From JBBECJ01 sp963763325 (lineage in GTDB: Bacteria > Chloroflexota > Chloroflexia > Thermomicrobiales > CFX8): 64,000 bases of DNA. A program made the translations under genes and the position numbers. The notes under the pieces are model-generated. The model was given only the letters and a program-made list of their open reading frames with translations, ran no database searches and was not told the origin of the DNA. Where the stretch lies: the NCBI GenBank assembly GCA_963763325.1, contig CAVXOL010000012.1, positions 1 to 64,000 on the forward strand, given 5' to 3'. Below, piece after piece: positions 40,371 through 49,510 of this stretch (position 1 is its first letter; each line of letters opens with the position of its first letter).

Positions 40371-42401
40371 TTAGTCAGCTGGTGCCTCGTGACCTATCCG
40401 GCGCAGGAACTCGGCCTCGTCGATGATCGTCACGCCGTATTCTCGTGCCTTGTCCGCCTTACTGCCGGCATCTTCGCCCACAATCACGATACCCGTTTTG
40501 CGCGAGACTGATGACGAGATATTGGCGCCGGCTCGCTTGAGCAATGCCTCTGCGTCACCGCGCGTCATAGTCGTCAGTCTTCCAGTCAGGACGACCGACT
40601 TCCCATCCCACTCTGGGGACGCCTGAACCGCGTCGCCAACATCTTCCTGTTCGGTCCGGACTCCGAACGATTTCAACTGCTCGACCAGGCTTCGGTTGCG
40701 CTCTTCAGCGAACCAGTCAACGACCGACTGTGCGACAACCTGACCAACGCCTGGTACGCTGGCGACATGTTCCAGAGTCGCCGTCGCCAGCGCGTCCAGC
40801 GACCGGAATCGGTCAGCCAGCAGGCCGGCGTTACGCTCACCAACGTGTCGAATGCCGAGTGCGAAGATGACGCGCGCCAGCGGCTGTTCCTTGCTCGTCT
40901 CGATCGAACGCTGTAGCCGCTCGACGCTCTTCTCTCCCATCCCCTCCATCTGGAGGATCGCGTCCCAATCGAGCTGGTAGACGTCAGCCAGCGACTTGAT
41001 AAGTCCAGCGTCGACGAATCGAGCCGCCAGTTTTGCTCCGAGCCCTTCGATGTCCATCGCGCCGCGTGAGACGAAGTGCGACACCTGCTCGCGCAACTGA
41101 GCGGGGCAGCTTGAGTTGACGCAATACGACATCGCCTCACCCTCGACGCGCTCAATCGTTGAGCCGCAGACAGGGCAGCGATCGGGCCATTGGAACACCT
41201 GCTCGTCTCCGGTACGCGCATCCGTTACAACCCGAAGGATCTTCGGGATTACGTCTCCTGCGCGCTCGATGATGACGGTGTCGCCAATTCTGACATCCAG
41301 TCGGCGGATTTCGTCTTCGTTGTGGAGCGTGGCACGACTGACGGTGACACCGCCAATCTGGACCGGGGCGAGCAGCGCGAGTGGATTGAGGCTGCCGGTC
41401 CGCCCAACGTTGATCGTGATCCCCTCAAGCGTCGTCGTCGCCTGCATGGCCGGGAACTTGTAGGCGGTTGCCCAGCGAGGTTCGCGCGCGACGCTGCCAA
41501 TCTCGTCATATAGCCGCGTGTCGTCAACCTTGATCACAACGCCGTCGATGTCGAAGTCAAGCGTCTCGCGGCGCTCAAGCCAACCTTCGCAGGCGGCCCA
41601 GATTTCGTCGGCAGTTGTCACCGTCGCGAAGTTCGGGCTGGTCGGAAAACCCAGGTCTTCCAGTAACCTCAGCATCTCCGATTGGCGATGCGGCAGGCTG
41701 TCGCCCCGGGTCGCCGCCGCGTACGCGAAGAATCGCAGCGGACGATTGGCAGTGATCTTCGGATCGAGCTGACGGAGTGCACCGGATGCGGAGTTACGAG
41801 GGTTGGCAAATGGAACCTCTCCACGCTCCAGCCGCTCCTCGTTCATCTTCAGGAACTCGCTACGACGCATGTACACTTCGCCGCGCACCTCAAAGTCATC
41901 CGGTGCGCGTTCCGGGTGAGCCAGCCTGTTCGGGATATCCCGTATCGTGCGCATGTTGGCGGTGACATCCTCACCAACCAGTCCATTACCCCGAGTTGCG
42001 CCGCGATTGAAGGCAGCCGAGCGGTAACGCAGGCTGCTCGCAACACCGTCGATTTTTGGTTCAATCGTGAAGGTCAGCTCCTCGCGGCCAGCGAAACGGT
42101 GAACCCGTCGCAGCCACTCTTCCAATCCGTCGCGCGAGAAAACGTTTGAAAGCGACTGCATCGGCACGTCGTGAACGACCTCTGAAAACCCCTCGGACGG
42201 CAACTCACCGACCGTCTGTGTCGGTGAGTCAGGTGTCAACAGATGCGGGAATTGTTCTTCGAGTCGCCTCAGTTCGTGGAACGATGCATCCCATTCGGCG
42301 TCAGAAACAGATGGCTGCTGGAGGATGTAATACTCGTGGTTGTACTGCCGGATGAGTGCGCGCAGCTCTTCGATGCGCGCTTGAGCCGCGGATTCGTCCA
42401 T
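40371..42401 (-). CDS. ligA: NAD-dependent DNA ligase
   Basis: Seals nicks in replicating and repaired DNA using NAD; 676 residues, full length. The adenylation lysine is in the motif EPKIDGVASSLRY near residue 117. Downstream are the OB fold, the four-Cys zinc finger (CPVCGSTIER then CVNSSCPAQLR), helix-hairpin-helix repeats (GMGEKSVERL; GVGQVVAQSVVDWF) and a C-terminal BRCT domain (GKSVVLTGRL to YGVTIIDEAEFL). Start is ATG 42401. It diverges from the DnaQ-UvrC gene. Confidence 0.97.
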   Translation of the reverse strand: MDESAAQARIEELRALIRQYNHEYYILQQPSVSDAEWDASFHELRRLEEQFPHLLTPDSPTQTVGELPSEGFSEVVHDVPMQSLSNVFSRDGLEEWLRRVHRFAGREELTFTIEPKIDGVASSLRYRSAAFNRGATRGNGLVGEDVTANMRTIRDIPNRLAHPERAPDDFEVRGEVYMRRSEFLKMNEERLERGEVPFANPRNSASGALRQLDPKITANRPLRFFAYAAATRGDSLPHRQSEMLRLLEDLGFPTSPNFATVTTADEIWAACEGWLERRETLDFDIDGVVIKVDDTRLYDEIGSVAREPRWATAYKFPAMQATTTLEGITINVGRTGSLNPLALLAPVQIGGVTVSRATLHNEDEIRRLDVRIGDTVIIERAGDVIPKILRVVTDARTGDEQVFQWPDRCPVCGSTIERVEGEAMSYCVNSSCPAQLREQVSHFVSRGAMDIEGLGAKLAARFVDAGLIKSLADVYQLDWDAILQMEGMGEKSVERLQRSIETSKEQPLARVIFALGIRHVGERNAGLLADRFRSLDALATATLEHVASVPGVGQVVAQSVVDWFAEERNRSLVEQLKSFGVRTEQEDVGDAVQASPEWDGKSVVLTGRLTTMTRGDAEALLKRAGANISSSVSRKTGIVIVGEDAGSKADKAREYGVTIIDEAEFLRRIGHEAPAD

Positions 42402-42478
42402 GCGCTCGAGTCACTCCCCAGGCTGGCGCGGGCCACGGGACGACAGCCGCGCCGCTAATCAGTGCGTACGACCGCGCG

Positions 42479-42521
42479 AGTATAGCACAGGTTGTTCGTA
42501 CACTTGTTCGACTCGTATACT
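42479..42521. promoter_or_regulatory. Divergent promoter region between ligA and the DnaQ-UvrC gene
   Basis: Plus strand: TTGTTC (42492-42497), an 18-base spacer and TATACT (42516-42521) would drive the nuclease gene, which starts at 42567. Minus strand: TATACT is read from 42484 to 42479, a -10 box for ligA, though its -35 is poor. The two promoters overlap, so a shared regulator is possible. The repeated GTTCG words in the spacer may be part of an operator, but do not form a clean SOS box. Confidence 0.5.
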
Positions 42522-42566
42522 CCCTGCACCTTGACTGAGGGGCAAGCCAGACCGGGGGAGTAGTCG

Positions 42567-44585
42567 GTGCAACAGGTTGGCGCGACGCAGCACGAGGGGG
42601 CCGGTTACCCTGGACTCGTCGAACGCGCGCTGGCCTGCATTGAGGAACACCACGGCAGCCTGGATGAGAATTCCCTGATCGGGCATGTATTTGGTGGGGC
42701 GTCGTCTCCCACCCTCTGGCGTCCATTGCTTCGATCGGTTCTGAAGGATCATCCGGGTCTGACTCTGCGCTCCGATGGAGTCTGGACGACGCGAATACAG
42801 GTTGATCAGGTCGAGTTCCCTGCCGAATTCGTCGTCCTCGATGTCGAGACGACGGGACTCAAGCCCTCCCAGCAACGCATCATCGAGGTTGCGCTGATTC
42901 GGGTTTCACCGCATGGCGCGCCGATTCGCTGGTCGTCGCTCGTCAATCCGGGTCGGCCAGTCCCAGCCTACATATCCCAGAAGGTTGGAATCAACGACGC
43001 GATGATTGCCGATGCACCTGAGTTCCGCTCAATAGCACCAACAATCGTCGAGATTCTGGATGAACTTCCGGTCGTCGGTCACAACATCGCCTTCGATCTC
43101 TCGTTTATCAACACCGAACTCATGCGCTGCGGTCTGCCGAGACTCGTGAATACGCCGATCGATACGCTCACGCTGACCAGCCAGCTCGTCTCCGAAGCGC
43201 GCCGGCTCAATCTGGCCGATGTCGCGCGCGCCATGGGCATCGACAGCCGCACGTCGCACCGCGCCATGCCTGACGCCGAGACGACGCTAGAGGTATTCCG
43301 ACTCCTCTTGATGCGCGCCCGGGAAAAGGGACTGTCGACCCTGGATGACCTGGTACGCACGTCCGCCAGTGCGCGACCGTCGTCGCGAGTTCGAAAGCCG
43401 GTTGGCCGCGCCAGTTCGATCCTCGATCGGTCGTATCTGTCCGACATCCCGCACGCGCCCGGCGTCTACATCATGCGCGACAAAGATGATCGCATCCTCT
43501 ACGTAGGTAAGGCGAAGGACCTCCGCAAACGGGTTGCGTCGTACTATTCTCAGCCGCTCGGCTACACGCGCAAGATGGACGGACTGCTTGAAACGCTGGC
43601 TCGCATCCAGATCGAAGTCGTCGGTAGCGAGCTTGAGGCGCTGATCCTCGAATCGCAACTGATTCGGCGCTATCGCCCACGCTACAACACCGTTCAGCGC
43701 AATGCTGAGCAGTATGTCTACGTCAAGGTCGATATCTCAAATCCGTGGCCACGTGTCACGACTTGCCGCGACCGCGCCGACGATGGAGCACTCTACTTCG
43801 GCCCGTTCAAGTCCAGCTCGCGTGCTCGGGACGCTGTCGAACTCGTCAACGATGTCCTGCCCCTTCGAACCTGCCGGCGCTCATTCGCCGACAAGCGATC
43901 GTATGGCTCCCCCTGCCTGGAGCTGGAGTTGCATCGCTGCCTCGGGCCGTGCGTCGGGCGAGCAGATGCAGAGATCTACCGAGGCCTCGTCCGTGACGTC
44001 GTCGCCTTCTTCAACGGCAACACGACGCAGATGATTGCTCGACTCCATGCAAAGCTTCAAGAGACCGTCGCGACGCTCGACTTTGAGCGAGCCGCCCGTC
44101 TTCGCGACCGGATTCGTCAGGTCGAACGACTGGCGACCGAGCAGCATCTCCTCGACGGCGCTGGCCGGTACGAGCACGCTCTGTTGGTGCTGCCGAGTCC
44201 TGAGCCGAATAAGCGTGAAGTCTGGTATCTATTGAAGGGTCGACGCTGGGCGCAGTTGACGGTCGACGACTCCGAGCGGGCTGAGGAGTTGGCCAGACGG
44301 TTGGAGCCCATCACCGAACGCGCCAGGGACGGTGCGACAGCGTTTGTGCCGGACCATCACGCCGTCGATGAGCTTTCGATCCTCGCGCGCTGGATGCGCA
44401 GGACACCGGAGCATCCAGCGCTGATCGCACTTGATGACCGACAACTCCTCGACGCCTCGCGGCGGGTATTGGAGATCGATCTGGACGTCCCGTTTGGTGA
44501 CGTTGGTGCAGCCGACGAAAACGAAGAGTCACAGGAAGTGCCGGTTGGCGCGATTGACGAGAGTGGGAGCGCGGATGGAGGCTGA
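42567..44585 (+). CDS. DnaQ-like exonuclease fused to UvrC-type GIY-YIG nuclease
   Basis: A 672-residue repair protein with four parts. Residues 1-85 look like a winged helix (LVERALACIEEHHGSLDENS). Residues 87-250 are a DEDDh exonuclease: VLDVETTGL, VGHNIAFDLSFI and HRAMPDAET. About 285-375 is the GIY-YIG endonuclease (APGVYIMRDKDDRILYVG), and near 510 a UVR motif (DFERAARLRDRIRQVERL). The RNase H-like and helix-hairpin-helix C-terminal parts of true UvrC are missing, as in Cho. Similar DnaQ-UvrC proteins are known in Actinobacteria. Start is GTG 42567 with a GGGGGAG site. A uracil-DNA glycosylase overlaps its end. Confidence 0.9.
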   Translation: MQQVGATQHEGAGYPGLVERALACIEEHHGSLDENSLIGHVFGGASSPTLWRPLLRSVLKDHPGLTLRSDGVWTTRIQVDQVEFPAEFVVLDVETTGLKPSQQRIIEVALIRVSPHGAPIRWSSLVNPGRPVPAYISQKVGINDAMIADAPEFRSIAPTIVEILDELPVVGHNIAFDLSFINTELMRCGLPRLVNTPIDTLTLTSQLVSEARRLNLADVARAMGIDSRTSHRAMPDAETTLEVFRLLLMRAREKGLSTLDDLVRTSASARPSSRVRKPVGRASSILDRSYLSDIPHAPGVYIMRDKDDRILYVGKAKDLRKRVASYYSQPLGYTRKMDGLLETLARIQIEVVGSELEALILESQLIRRYRPRYNTVQRNAEQYVYVKVDISNPWPRVTTCRDRADDGALYFGPFKSSSRARDAVELVNDVLPLRTCRRSFADKRSYGSPCLELELHRCLGPCVGRADAEIYRGLVRDVVAFFNGNTTQMIARLHAKLQETVATLDFERAARLRDRIRQVERLATEQHLLDGAGRYEHALLVLPSPEPNKREVWYLLKGRRWAQLTVDDSERAEELARRLEPITERARDGATAFVPDHHAVDELSILARWMRRTPEHPALIALDDRQLLDASRRVLEIDLDVPFGDVGAADENEESQEVPVGAIDESGSADGG

Positions 44586-45201
44586 CGACAGGATTCGGAT
44601 ATTGGACGAGGTCGCGACGCTTGTACGCAGCTGCGGGCGATGTGAACTCTGCCGTGGGAGGACCAACGCCGTTCCAGGCCACGGTAACCTCAAGACAGAG
44701 ATCATGTTCATTGGCGAAGCTCCCGGCCAACACGAGGACCGGCAGGGCCTACCGTTCATCGGCGCTTCCGGTCAGTTCCTGAACCATCTGCTGGCATCGA
44801 TCGAACTGAGCCGCGACGATGTCTTCATCACCAATATCGTCAAGTGTCGCCCACCCGGCAATCGTGACCCGCTTCCCGACGAGATCGCCGCCTGCAGCTC
44901 CTACCTGGACACGCAGATCGACGCCATCAACCCGTTGATGATCGTCACGCTCGGCCGATTCTCGATGTCGAAATGGTTCCCCAACGAACGCATCTCCCGC
45001 ATCCACGGCCAGGCGCGAACATTCGGTCAACGGGTCGTCGTTCCGATGTATCATCCCGCCGCCGCGCTGCACCAGGCGTCTCTGCGTTCGACAATTGAGG
45101 CCGACTTCGAACGTCTTCCGCGCATCCTCGCTCAGGCCCGCGAACAACTCACTCCGGCGGACGCGGAAGTTGACCCGATCAATCAGATGCGCTTGTTCTA
45201 A
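44575..45201 (+). CDS. Uracil-DNA glycosylase, type 4 (iron-sulfur)
   Basis: Removes uracil from DNA, 208 residues. The family has a 4Fe-4S cluster; the ligands would be CGRCELC near the N-terminus, then CRPPGNRDPLPDE and CSSYLDTQI. The active-site motif is GEAPGQHEDRQGLPF and the uracil-binding His is in MYHPAAALH. The frame is open from 44431, but ATG 44575 after GAGTGGGAGC gives the family start. It overlaps the DnaQ-UvrC gene by 11 bases, suggesting a base-excision and nuclease repair unit. Confidence 0.95.
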   Translation: MEADDRIRILDEVATLVRSCGRCELCRGRTNAVPGHGNLKTEIMFIGEAPGQHEDRQGLPFIGASGQFLNHLLASIELSRDDVFITNIVKCRPPGNRDPLPDEIAACSSYLDTQIDAINPLMIVTLGRFSMSKWFPNERISRIHGQARTFGQRVVVPMYHPAAALHQASLRSTIEADFERLPRILAQAREQLTPADAEVDPINQMRLF

Positions 45202-45229
45202 GTTGGCCATACATTCGATCAGAGCCGCA

Positions 45230-45243
45230 GCGAACGCGTTCGC
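45230..45243. other. 14-base palindrome GCGAACGCGTTCGC
   Basis: A perfect palindrome in the 229-base spacer between the uracil-DNA glycosylase and ftsK. It begins 29 bases after the glycosylase stop. It could be a hairpin at the end of the repair unit or a regulator's binding site. The spacing between its CGAAC and GTTCG halves is two bases, not the four of the Gram-positive LexA box. Confidence 0.4.
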
Positions 45244-45368
45244 CTCGCGGAGTCAAGCACGCAATTGAACACCGTGGGAGAGGTGCGACTCATCATTGTG
45301 AGGACGCTATCCTGGCCACTCGCAGTTGTGTGATCATCAGCGAAATACCGCATCGTCGTCCGGTTTCC

Positions 45369-45397
45369 TTGACCAGAAGCATCTCGGCGCGTAAAGT
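45369..45397 (+). promoter_or_regulatory. ftsK promoter
   Basis: TTGACC (45369-45374), 17 bases, TAAAGT (45392-45397). It lies 34 bases upstream of the ftsK GTG, so the leader is short. The -10 end is overlapped by a palindrome at 45396-45407 described separately, which would allow repression. Confidence 0.6.
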
Positions 45398-45414
45398 GTA
45401 CGTACACTGTGTAC
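45396..45414. promoter_or_regulatory. Palindrome over the ftsK start site, candidate operator
   Basis: GTGTACGTACAC (45396-45407) is a perfect 12-base palindrome overlapping the last bases of the ftsK -10 box and the expected start of transcription. It is followed at 45407-45414 by CTGTGTAC, giving a further partial GTGTAC half-site. The position suits a repressor-binding site. The regulator is unknown. Confidence 0.45.
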
Positions 45415-45430
45415 AGGGCGAGGAGCGGGT

Positions 45431-47714
45431 GTGGCAGCGCGAGCGAAAACGAAGTCAGTACAACAGGGAACGACCCGGCGGGTCGGCATGCCGGCCCCAC
45501 CGACGCCAAACCGGCCGTCGCGTTCCCGTCGGGCGGCGAGAAGCGTTGGCCGATGGTTCGCCAGCATTGATATCCCGCCACGGCTCCGCGAAGAACTGAT
45601 CGCGTTCGCCATTTTTACCGCTGCGGTCATCGCCGCACTACCGCTGGTCGGAATGGCGAGGGGCAGTGCGCTTGACTATGTCGGCAGTGCGATCCGCTCG
45701 ATGTTCGGACAGGCTGGCATGATCGTCCCACTAGGCCTGTCAGTCATCGCCGTCGAGATCTGGCGAGCTGGAGACGCTGGCCAGCGCGTACGGCGAATCG
45801 TCGGCGGCGTCGTCACGGTTGCGTCAATTGTTGGGCTGATCACGCTCGGACAGACCGATCGAGACGTCTCGGAGACAGGTGGGGCGGCGGGTTGGGCCGT
45901 CTCAACCGGCCTGATGGAGTTGCTTGGTGAGGTCGGCGCCGGTCTGACACTCATCGCTCTCGGGTTCGCGGGCGTATTTCTCGTGACCGGCTATACGGTC
46001 CGCGAGATTTCGGAGTCCTGGCAGCGCGTCCGGCCCCGCCGTCACTACGATCATGCTGGCTGGGCCGGTGAAGAGTCAGAGATCGTCGCTGTCGAGTCAC
46101 TGGCGGATGACGCGGACGTGAACGCTGGTACCGCGCCATTTAAGAGATCCACAACCGGAGAGATGCCGGAGGTTGCCGCACCGTCCGCGGTGCCAGATCC
46201 TCCGGCCGCGCCAGTCATCAAGGTACCCAAGCCGGATCGACCCAGTCCTGCCGCCCAGACCGCGGTTGAGCCGGTCGAAATTGAGGCAGAGGTGCGCTCG
46301 GCTCCGAAGGGCAAGTGGAAGCTCCCATCGATCAACAAGCTGGCACTGTACAAGAGCTCAGAACCGGATGCCAGTGACCTCGAAGGAAAGGCAAAGCGGA
46401 TCGAGGAGACACTCGCCTCGTTCAAAGTCGAGGCGAAGGTCCGCGAAGTCTTTCCAGGTCCGGCAGTCACCTTGTTTACCGTTCAGCCCGGTTCTGGCGT
46501 CAAGGTACGTCGAATCACCGAGCTCCAGAATGACCTGGCATCTGGCCCTGGCCGCGCCGTCAATTCGGATCGAGGCGCCGGTCCCAGGAATGGCGCGTGT
46601 CGGGATCGAGATTCCGAACGCCAGCATCTCGACGGTTGGCTTGCGCGAGACGCTGGAGTCGAGCGGGTTCACGAAGTCGAGTGCCAAGTTGCCGGTGCCG
46701 CTCGGTCGTGACGTCAACGGCCGATACATCGTTGGTGATCTCGCGAAGATGCCGCACCTGCTGATCGCGGGCGCGACCGGTTCTGGAAAGAGCGTCTGCC
46801 TGAACGGCATCATCGCGACCTTCCTGCTGACGAAGACGCCGGACGACCTCCGCCTGATCATGATCGATCCAAAAATGGTCGAGATGGCCGGTTACGAAGG
46901 TGTGCCACATCTTCAGTCGCCTGTCGTCACCGAGATGAACAAGGTTGTCTCGGCGCTGCGGGCCGTCTTGCGTGAGATGGAACGGCGTTATCAGCTCTTT
47001 TCACGGCTCGGTGTCCGCAACATCGATGGCTACGAGCTACGCCGCTCAACCGAGCCGACACTTGAGAAGATGCCGTACATGGTCGTCATCATCGACGAAC
47101 TGGCCGACCTGATGATGACGACGCCTGACGAGGTTGAGACGATCCTCGTTCGGTTGGCGCAGATGGCACGTGCGACCGGCATTCACCTGATTATCGCGAC
47201 CCAGCGCCCAACCGTTGACGTCCTGACCGGACTGATCAAGGCCAATGTCCCGGCCAGAATCGCGTTCGCCGTCACGTCGCTGACCGACAGCCGAGTCATT
47301 CTCGACGTCGCTGGAGCCGAGCGGTTGCTCGGACGAGGTGACATGCTGTTCATGCCGCCAGATGCCGCGAAGCCATATCGAATCCAGGGTTCCTACATCG
47401 ATGACCAGGACCTGCATCAGATCGTCAAGCATTGGCGATTGCTCGCTCCAGACACGATTTACGAGCCGGAGTGGGCGCAATTGCCGACCGACAGCGAGAC
47501 TGAAGAGGGCAGCGAAGACCCACTGATGGAACAGGCACTGACGATCGTTCGGCAGCAGGGCACCGCCTCGGCTTCGATGTTGCAACGGCGCCTTCGCATT
47601 GGCTACAACCGCGCCGCGCGATTGATCGAGACGATGGAGGATGAGGGTATCATCGGACCCGCCGACGGGTCGAAAGTGCGGCCGGTCATCGATTCTGACG
47701 ATTGGAACGACTGA
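45431..47714 (+). CDS. ftsK: DNA translocase FtsK/SpoIIIE (one frameshift)
   Basis: A membrane-anchored ATPase that pumps chromosome ends out of the division septum, about 760 residues. Four membrane helices occupy roughly residues 57-185 (for example LIAFAIFTAAVIAALPLVGM), followed by a proline- and acid-rich linker. The motor has Walker A GATGSGKSVCLNG, Walker B VVIIDELADLM and IIATQRPTVDVLTGLIKAN. A C-terminal gamma winged helix (LQRRLRIGYNRAARLIETME) reads the DNA orientation. The frame changes near 46535, likely a sequence error. Start is GTG 45431 behind GAGGAGCGG. Confidence 0.95.
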
Positions 47715-47778
47715 AGCCGGGCGGCGGATGCCGCGATGTATACTTTTCACCGGATACGTCGGCTGGTGGAGGCTTTGA

Positions 47779-48387
47779 TTGCGGCAATCGAGGATAACAG
47801 CAGAACCGGTTGCGAGGTTGATCGACGAGCTTGGCAGGCTGCCCGGCGTAGGACCAAAGTCGGCATCACGTCTTGCATACTATTTGCTGCGTGCGTCACG
47901 TGAGCAGGCCCTCTCACTGGCGGAGGCGATCCTTGAGGTCAAGGAGCGGATCGTTCTCTGCTCCCGATGCTTTAACATCACCGAGTCGAACCCATGCGCA
48001 ATCTGTGAAGACACTGAACGAGATCAACGTATGATCTGCGTCGTTGAGGAGCCTCTCGATGTCCTCGCGCTGGACCGAACTGGCGAGTTCAAGGGGCTGT
48101 ACCATGTCCTGCACGGGGCGATCTCGCCCGTCGATGGGATCGGGCCGGACAAGCTCAGAATTCGCGAGTTGCTGGAACGCGTACAATCCGAACGTCCCGA
48201 AGAGGTTATCCTGGCGATGAACCCGAACATAGAGGGCGATGCGACCGCGATGTACATTGCGCGCCAACTCGTTTCGACCGGCGTCTCGATCAGCCGACCG
48301 GCGAGTGGCCTGCCGGTTGGCGGTGACCTGGAGTACGCCGACGAGATTACCCTCGGCCGCGCGCTTGTTGGTCGGCGCACGCTATAG
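47779..48387 (+). CDS. recR: Recombination mediator RecR
   Basis: Works with RecO and RecF to load RecA on gapped DNA; 202 residues. The helix-hairpin-helix is LGRLPGVGPKSASRLAYYLL; the zinc finger is CSRCFNITESNPCAIC; the Toprim domain has CVVEEPLDVLALDRTGEF, and GLPVGGDLEYADEITLGRAL ends it. Start is TTG 47779 with GGTGGAGGC upstream. The common neighbours dnaX and ybaB are not here; ftsK is upstream instead. recO lies about 7 kb away in the same window. Confidence 0.96.
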   Translation: MRQSRITAEPVARLIDELGRLPGVGPKSASRLAYYLLRASREQALSLAEAILEVKERIVLCSRCFNITESNPCAICEDTERDQRMICVVEEPLDVLALDRTGEFKGLYHVLHGAISPVDGIGPDKLRIRELLERVQSERPEEVILAMNPNIEGDATAMYIARQLVSTGVSISRPASGLPVGGDLEYADEITLGRALVGRRTL

Positions 48388-48445
48388 CTGGCCCGGATGG
48401 GCGCTCAATGCCTGTACCGGCTGAAAACGAGAGATTCGGACCGCT

Positions 48446-49510
48446 GTGCCAACTCTCGCCATCCGACCGCTAAATCCACGTGACTTTCCCGCGATGCGCG
48501 ACGTTTGCCAACGTCGTGAGCGGCTCGATATGCCCGACGCAATCGACCATGCCGTGCCGGATCTCGCTGGACAGGTGCTGGCGACGCTCCCTGCCAATCT
48601 GCGCCAGGGACGAGTCTATGTCGCGCTCGTCGACGGCGAGCTGTGTGCCTACATGGTCTTCCGGCCCCAGGCATCGCGCTATCGATGGGACGTTCTGGCC
48701 GTCGCAGCCGGTTCGCCGCGGCTCGATGCGACCGATGATGTCTGCATCGAGCTCTGGAGTGCACTGCTGGAGTATGCAATCAAGCACGCCGGCGAGGCCG
48801 GAGCCAAACGTCTCTTCGCGACCGCGCCGGACGAAGGTGCGGCCTTCGCGAGTTTGCGGTCAGCTGGATTTGAGCGCTATGCCCAGTTCATGATCCTGGC
48901 CGGCACGCGTCCGAGCGGACCGGTCGGTCTGCCGGAAGGGATGCGCGAACAGGACGATAGTGATGTCTGGTCAATTCATCAGCTCTATCACCATGTGACA
49001 CCTCGTGCCGTCCAGTTTGCCGAGGCACTGACCAGCACCGTTTGGGAACTACCACAGCGAAACCTGTTGGCCAGGTTGACCGGGATGCCACCAAAAGCGA
49101 AGGCATTCGTTCTTGATACGAGGGACGGCGTCCAGGCGTACTGTGCGATCAACGTCCGCCGTGGTGGAGCAATGGCACGGTTGATGATCTCGCAAGACTA
49201 TCGTGCTCTGGCCGTACCGTTCGTTCTGGCCGCCGCCTCAGAGGCTGGTGTAGCCCCGGACTGCAGACTACGAGTGCTCGTGCCAGGCTATGCCAGTGAA
49301 CTCGTGTCCGGTTTTCTCGATGCTGGGTTTGAGCTTGAACATGAACGGACAGCGATGGTCCGTCACACGACCGCGCCGGCATTGATTCATGCGCGGCTGA
49401 CCCCGATTCTGGTCGAGGCGGGGGAGCGTGTCCCACGAGGAGTCCCGACCTATGTACGTAATGCGCGCCGAACCGGCCCTGAGCAGGGAACTGGGAGTCT
49501 ACGCGCGTGA
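48446..49510 (+). CDS. GNAT-type acetyltransferase, probably two domains
   Basis: A 354-residue protein whose two halves each resemble the GNAT acetyl-CoA fold. In the first half, RVYVALVDGELCAYMVFRP followed by a core about 60 residues later, LFATAPDEGAAFASLRSAGF, matches the sheet and the helix after acetyl-CoA. In the second half, AKAFVLDTRDGVQAYCAINV and LVSGFLDAGFELEHERTAMV repeat it. The clear acetyl-CoA-binding Q/RxxGxG/A loop is not seen, so one or both halves may be inactive. The substrate is unknown. The stop overlaps the start of the next gene (GTGA). Confidence 0.65.
   Translation: MPTLAIRPLNPRDFPAMRDVCQRRERLDMPDAIDHAVPDLAGQVLATLPANLRQGRVYVALVDGELCAYMVFRPQASRYRWDVLAVAAGSPRLDATDDVCIELWSALLEYAIKHAGEAGAKRLFATAPDEGAAFASLRSAGFERYAQFMILAGTRPSGPVGLPEGMREQDDSDVWSIHQLYHHVTPRAVQFAEALTSTVWELPQRNLLARLTGMPPKAKAFVLDTRDGVQAYCAINVRRGGAMARLMISQDYRALAVPFVLAAASEAGVAPDCRLRVLVPGYASELVSGFLDAGFELEHERTAMVRHTTAPALIHARLTPILVEAGERVPRGVPTYVRNARRTGPEQGTGSLRA

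Noticed and set aside
45230..45243. LexA (SOS) box at GCGAACGCGTTCGC
   Set aside because: The Gram-positive type LexA site needs four bases between CGAAC and GTTCG; here there are two. It is reported only as a palindrome.
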